Source of the DNA: Bacteroidales bacterium
GTDB lineage: Bacteria > Bacteroidota > Bacteroidia > Bacteroidales > Bacteroidaceae
DNA: 17,329 nt
Direction of reading: 5' to 3'
NCBI GenBank assembly: GCA_004555055.1
Contig: SFJN01000039.1
Span: forward strand, 1 to 17,329
The position numbers and the translations under genes were made by a program. Of the stretch, positions 15,793 to 17,329 are shown piece by piece; positions within the stretch are counted from its first letter, which is position 1; every line of letters begins with the position of its first letter. Under the pieces are notes generated by a model. The model saw only the letters and a program-made list of their open reading frames with translations. It was not told the origin of the DNA and did no database searches.

Positions 15793-17001
15793 TCAATGAT
15801 TGTGGTTATGCGAGGGGATGGCAGCCGACATGGAAGCCATCTTCACCTTGACGGCTCCGTGGGTGACGATGCGTTCGCCAGCCTTCAGTCCTGCGGTGAT
15901 TTCCACCCTCTCGCCGTCGCTCTGTCCCGTCCGGACCTCGCGCTTCACGTAGGCATCGGGTTCCACCTGCACATAGACGTATTTCACTCCCGACTCTTCG
16001 GTCAGTGCGTCCACGGGCACTGCCAGCACGTTGGGGCGTGAGGCTGCGAGCACCCACACCTCGGCAAAGGCACCTGCCACGATGTCGCCCACATTGTCGA
16101 GTTCGAAGGTGAGGGGCACAAACGCCGCCCCATCGCTCACCGCGCGGCCGTAGGAGAGCACACGGCCGTGGAGGTCGGCAAGGCGGTGCAGGCGGTCGGA
16201 ACCCGCCTGGCGGAAGTTGGCACCGCCCACGGTGGGGAGCAAGGCCAGCCGGTTGGTGGGGATGTCGGCGCGGAGTTGCAGGCGGCGGTTCTGGGTCACC
16301 ACCGCTATGGGTTGCCCCATGCTGACGTAATCTCCCTGCCGTACGAGGAGCGTCTTGACGTAGCCGGCGGCAGGAGCCTTGACGGCAGTGCCCTGCGCTG
16401 TGGCATGCTTCGCCACGCCCTCGTAGGCAGCGCGGGCAGTCTCGTAGGCAGCGCGGGCCTGAATAAAGTCCTTTTCGGCAATGATGCGGTCCGCCACCAG
16501 CGTTTCGGCACGTTCGTAGTCGGCACGGGCGGCGTCGTAGGCAGCACGGGCCTTGGCGACGGCATCGCCGTTCTGGAGGTCCTTCGCCGAGAGGAAGGCC
16601 AGTGTCTGTCCGGCACCTACGGGTGTGCCTTCGGCAATCGAGGTGTTGGCAAAGCGTACGATGCCGTCGGCGGTGGCAGCCACCGTCTGTTCGGCACCCT
16701 GTCCGGCAAGCAGCTGTCCGCTCACGCGCAGGGAACTTTGGAAGGCCGCGGGCTGCAGCGTTTCCACCTTCACGCCGGCGGCGCGTGCCTGTTCGGGTTT
16801 CATGACGATTTCGCCGCTGTGGCCCTCATCGTCGCCACCGTCCTCTTCGTCAGCCTCGTGGTGGTGTCCGTCGTGGGCAGCGTGTGCATGCCCTTCGTGG
16901 GCAGGAGCGTCCTGTTCGCTGTGGTCGTGGCCGCCATGGCCGCCGCATCCCGAGAGGGTCAGTGCAGCGCAGGCCATGAGGGTCGTTATGATTCTGTTCA
17001 T
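15793..17001 (-). CDS. Efflux RND periplasmic adaptor lipoprotein with His-rich N-terminus (CusB/CzcB-like)
   Basis: The membrane-fusion component linking the RND pump to the TolC channel. From ATG 17001 it is 402 residues. MNRIITTLMACAALTLSGC is a lipoprotein signal with acylated Cys 19. Residues 20-62 are extremely rich in His, Asp and Glu (HGGHDHSEQ, HEGHAHAAHDGHHHEADEEDGG), a likely metal-binding segment; the C-terminus also ends HNHNH. Then come the barrel-sandwich half with GIVRFANTSIAEGTPVGAGQ (113-132), a coiled-coil hairpin of A-R-A-A-Y heptads (150-200), KAPAAGYVKTLLVRQGDYV (208-226) and a beta-barrel/MP domain with GLKAGERIVTHGAVKV. A longer frame to 17103 crosses the promoter box and has no secretion signal, so I reject it. 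It is the first gene of the operon. Confidence 0.95.
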   Translation of the reverse strand: MNRIITTLMACAALTLSGCGGHGGHDHSEQDAPAHEGHAHAAHDGHHHEADEEDGGDDEGHSGEIVMKPEQARAAGVKVETLQPAAFQSSLRVSGQLLAGQGAEQTVAATADGIVRFANTSIAEGTPVGAGQTLAFLSAKDLQNGDAVAKARAAYDAARADYERAETLVADRIIAEKDFIQARAAYETARAAYEGVAKHATAQGTAVKAPAAGYVKTLLVRQGDYVSMGQPIAVVTQNRRLQLRADIPTNRLALLPTVGGANFRQAGSDRLHRLADLHGRVLSYGRAVSDGAAFVPLTFELDNVGDIVAGAFAEVWVLAASRPNVLAVPVDALTEESGVKYVYVQVEPDAYVKREVRTGQSDGERVEITAGLKAGERIVTHGAVKVKMASMSAAIPSHNHNH

Positions 17002-17078
17002 AGGGTAGGGAGAGTTGGAGGGGTGTTGGAGTAGGAGTAGGGGGAGAGTATGGCACCCCTCGTTATGATTATATGGTG

Positions 17079-17086
17079 CAAAAATA
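17079..17086 (-). promoter_or_regulatory. -7 box of the metal-efflux operon promoter
   Basis: On the - strand this reads TATTTTTG, a perfect TAnnTTTG, 77 nt upstream of the adaptor ATG at 17001. A TTTG lies 14 nt upstream of it rather than at the usual 19 or so, within the inverted repeat at 17097-17115. Confidence 0.55.
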
Positions 17087-17096
17087 CGCGAAAGCT

Positions 17097-17115
17097 TTTG
17101 CAAACGGCTTGCAAA
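17097..17115. promoter_or_regulatory. Candidate operator of the efflux operon (inverted repeat)
   Basis: TTTGCAA, a 5-nt spacer ACGGC, then TTGCAAA form a perfect 7+7 inverted repeat. It lies immediately upstream of the -7 box and over the expected -33 region, where a regulator dimer could control polymerase binding. No metal-sensing regulator gene is in the window. Confidence 0.45.
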
Positions 17116-17182
17116 GGGGGATAAAGATGGGTAAAAGGGGCGAGGAAGCCAAAAAAATATTGAAAAAAAGTAGGATTTCCGT

Positions 17183-17209
17183 GTAACGCTTTACGTGAAT
17201 CCTGTGTCT
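17183..17209 (+). promoter_or_regulatory. Possible ECF-sigma-type promoter reading off the right edge
   Basis: GTAACG (17183-17188) and GTGTCT (17204-17209), 15 nt apart and preceded by an A-rich stretch, resemble promoters of ECF sigma/anti-sigma-controlled genes in Bacteroidota (GTAAC-like -35, GTGTCTA-like -10). This is recognition by eye and from memory, not a profile match. Confidence 0.35.
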
Positions 17210-17223
17210 GTAGGGTATAAGGG

Positions 17224-17329
17224 ATGTTCTATAAATTAGTTTTATGTTCATTTTGGAAGTGTTCTTATGCTTGGCCACTTTTCATACTCTCGCTTGTATA
17301 TTTCTATCCTTTAAACACTTACATAGCCC
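17224..17329 (+). CDS. Possible start of a + strand gene with hydrophobic N-terminus, cut by window edge
   Basis: From ATG 17224 the frame stays open for 35 codons to the window end. It encodes MFYKLVLCSFWKCSYAW followed by the hydrophobic segment PLFILSLVYFYPLNTYIA, which looks like a long signal peptide. Such extended leaders are common in ECF-controlled TonB-dependent receptors (SusC/FecA-like), which would fit the promoter just upstream, but a leader of only about 8 nt from that promoter is short. An open stretch of this length can arise by chance, so this is a tentative call. Confidence 0.3.
   Translation, partial: MFYKLVLCSFWKCSYAWPLFILSLVYFYPLNTYIA

Larger units (their letters stand above)
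17002..17223. other. Divergent regulatory region right of the efflux operon
   Basis: No gene is evident here. From left to right it holds the 5' leader of the adaptor gene, its -7 box (17079-17086), a candidate operator (17097-17115), a gap of about 60 nt, and an ECF-type promoter pointing right (17183-17209). If the right-edge reading frame is not real, the gene-free stretch extends to the window end (328 nt). Confidence 0.5.

Noticed and set aside
16420..16560. Near-exact 21-nt DNA repeats (TCGTAGGCAGCGCGGGC) in the adaptor gene
   Set aside because: They encode A-R-A-A-Y heptads of the adaptor's coiled-coil hairpin, so protein structure explains them.
17002..17103. Longer adaptor protein from 17103
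   Set aside because: It would place translation upstream of the transcription start and bury the lipoprotein signal inside the protein.

Overview
The window looks like chromosomal DNA of a Bacteroidales member, most likely Prevotellaceae, with fairly high G+C. Four things point that way: sigma-ABfr-type promoter boxes (TAnnTTTG at -7) with little Shine-Dalgarno signal, a B-repeat surface protein with a type IX secretion-like C-terminal tail, a UpxY/NusG-like antiterminator, and an outer membrane beta-barrel protein ending in an N-F-N-T..SKYKG-type tail. I see no tRNA, rRNA, transposase or CRISPR array.

Layout. (1) 1-682, +: the 3' end of a repeat-rich secreted protein, closed by a bidirectional terminator. 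(2) 825-2921, -: ogt (alkylguanine-DNA methyltransferase) followed by comM, a probable two-gene unit; comM is broken by a deletion of about 46 nt. (3) 3291-4469, +: an MscS-family channel and a very strong terminator. (4) 4470-5227: gene-free, rich in G and C runs. (5) 5228-8356, +: an AraC-type regulator, a terminator, then an outer membrane beta-barrel protein with its own promoter. (6) 8357-9679: 1.3 kb without a recognisable gene, holding an 18-nt direct repeat pair, a phased 20-23-nt repeat array, an orphan terminator, and a canonical promoter with a long structured leader. (7) 9680-11235, +: a UpxY/NusG-like antiterminator and two tandem paralogous lipoproteins, ending in a 22-bp terminator shared with the converging operon. 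(8) 17001-11324, -: a tripartite heavy-metal efflux operon in the order His-rich adaptor lipoprotein, CusA/CzcA-type RND pump, TolC-type channel. (9) The right edge holds an ECF-sigma-like promoter and perhaps the start of a new + strand gene.

How the genes work together. The efflux operon encodes a complete inner membrane-periplasm-outer membrane pump for soft metals; a 19-bp inverted repeat just upstream of its -7 box is a candidate operator. The AraC regulator next to the beta-barrel protein suggests local control of an outer membrane uptake function. The most unusual stretch is 8357-11235: a UpxY-type antiterminator normally serves capsule or exopolysaccharide clusters, but here it has a leader of about 450 nt and is followed only by two small paralogous lipoproteins, next to an unexplained repeat-rich intergenic region. 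Most long ORFs antisense to these genes are byproducts of the high G+C at third codon positions.
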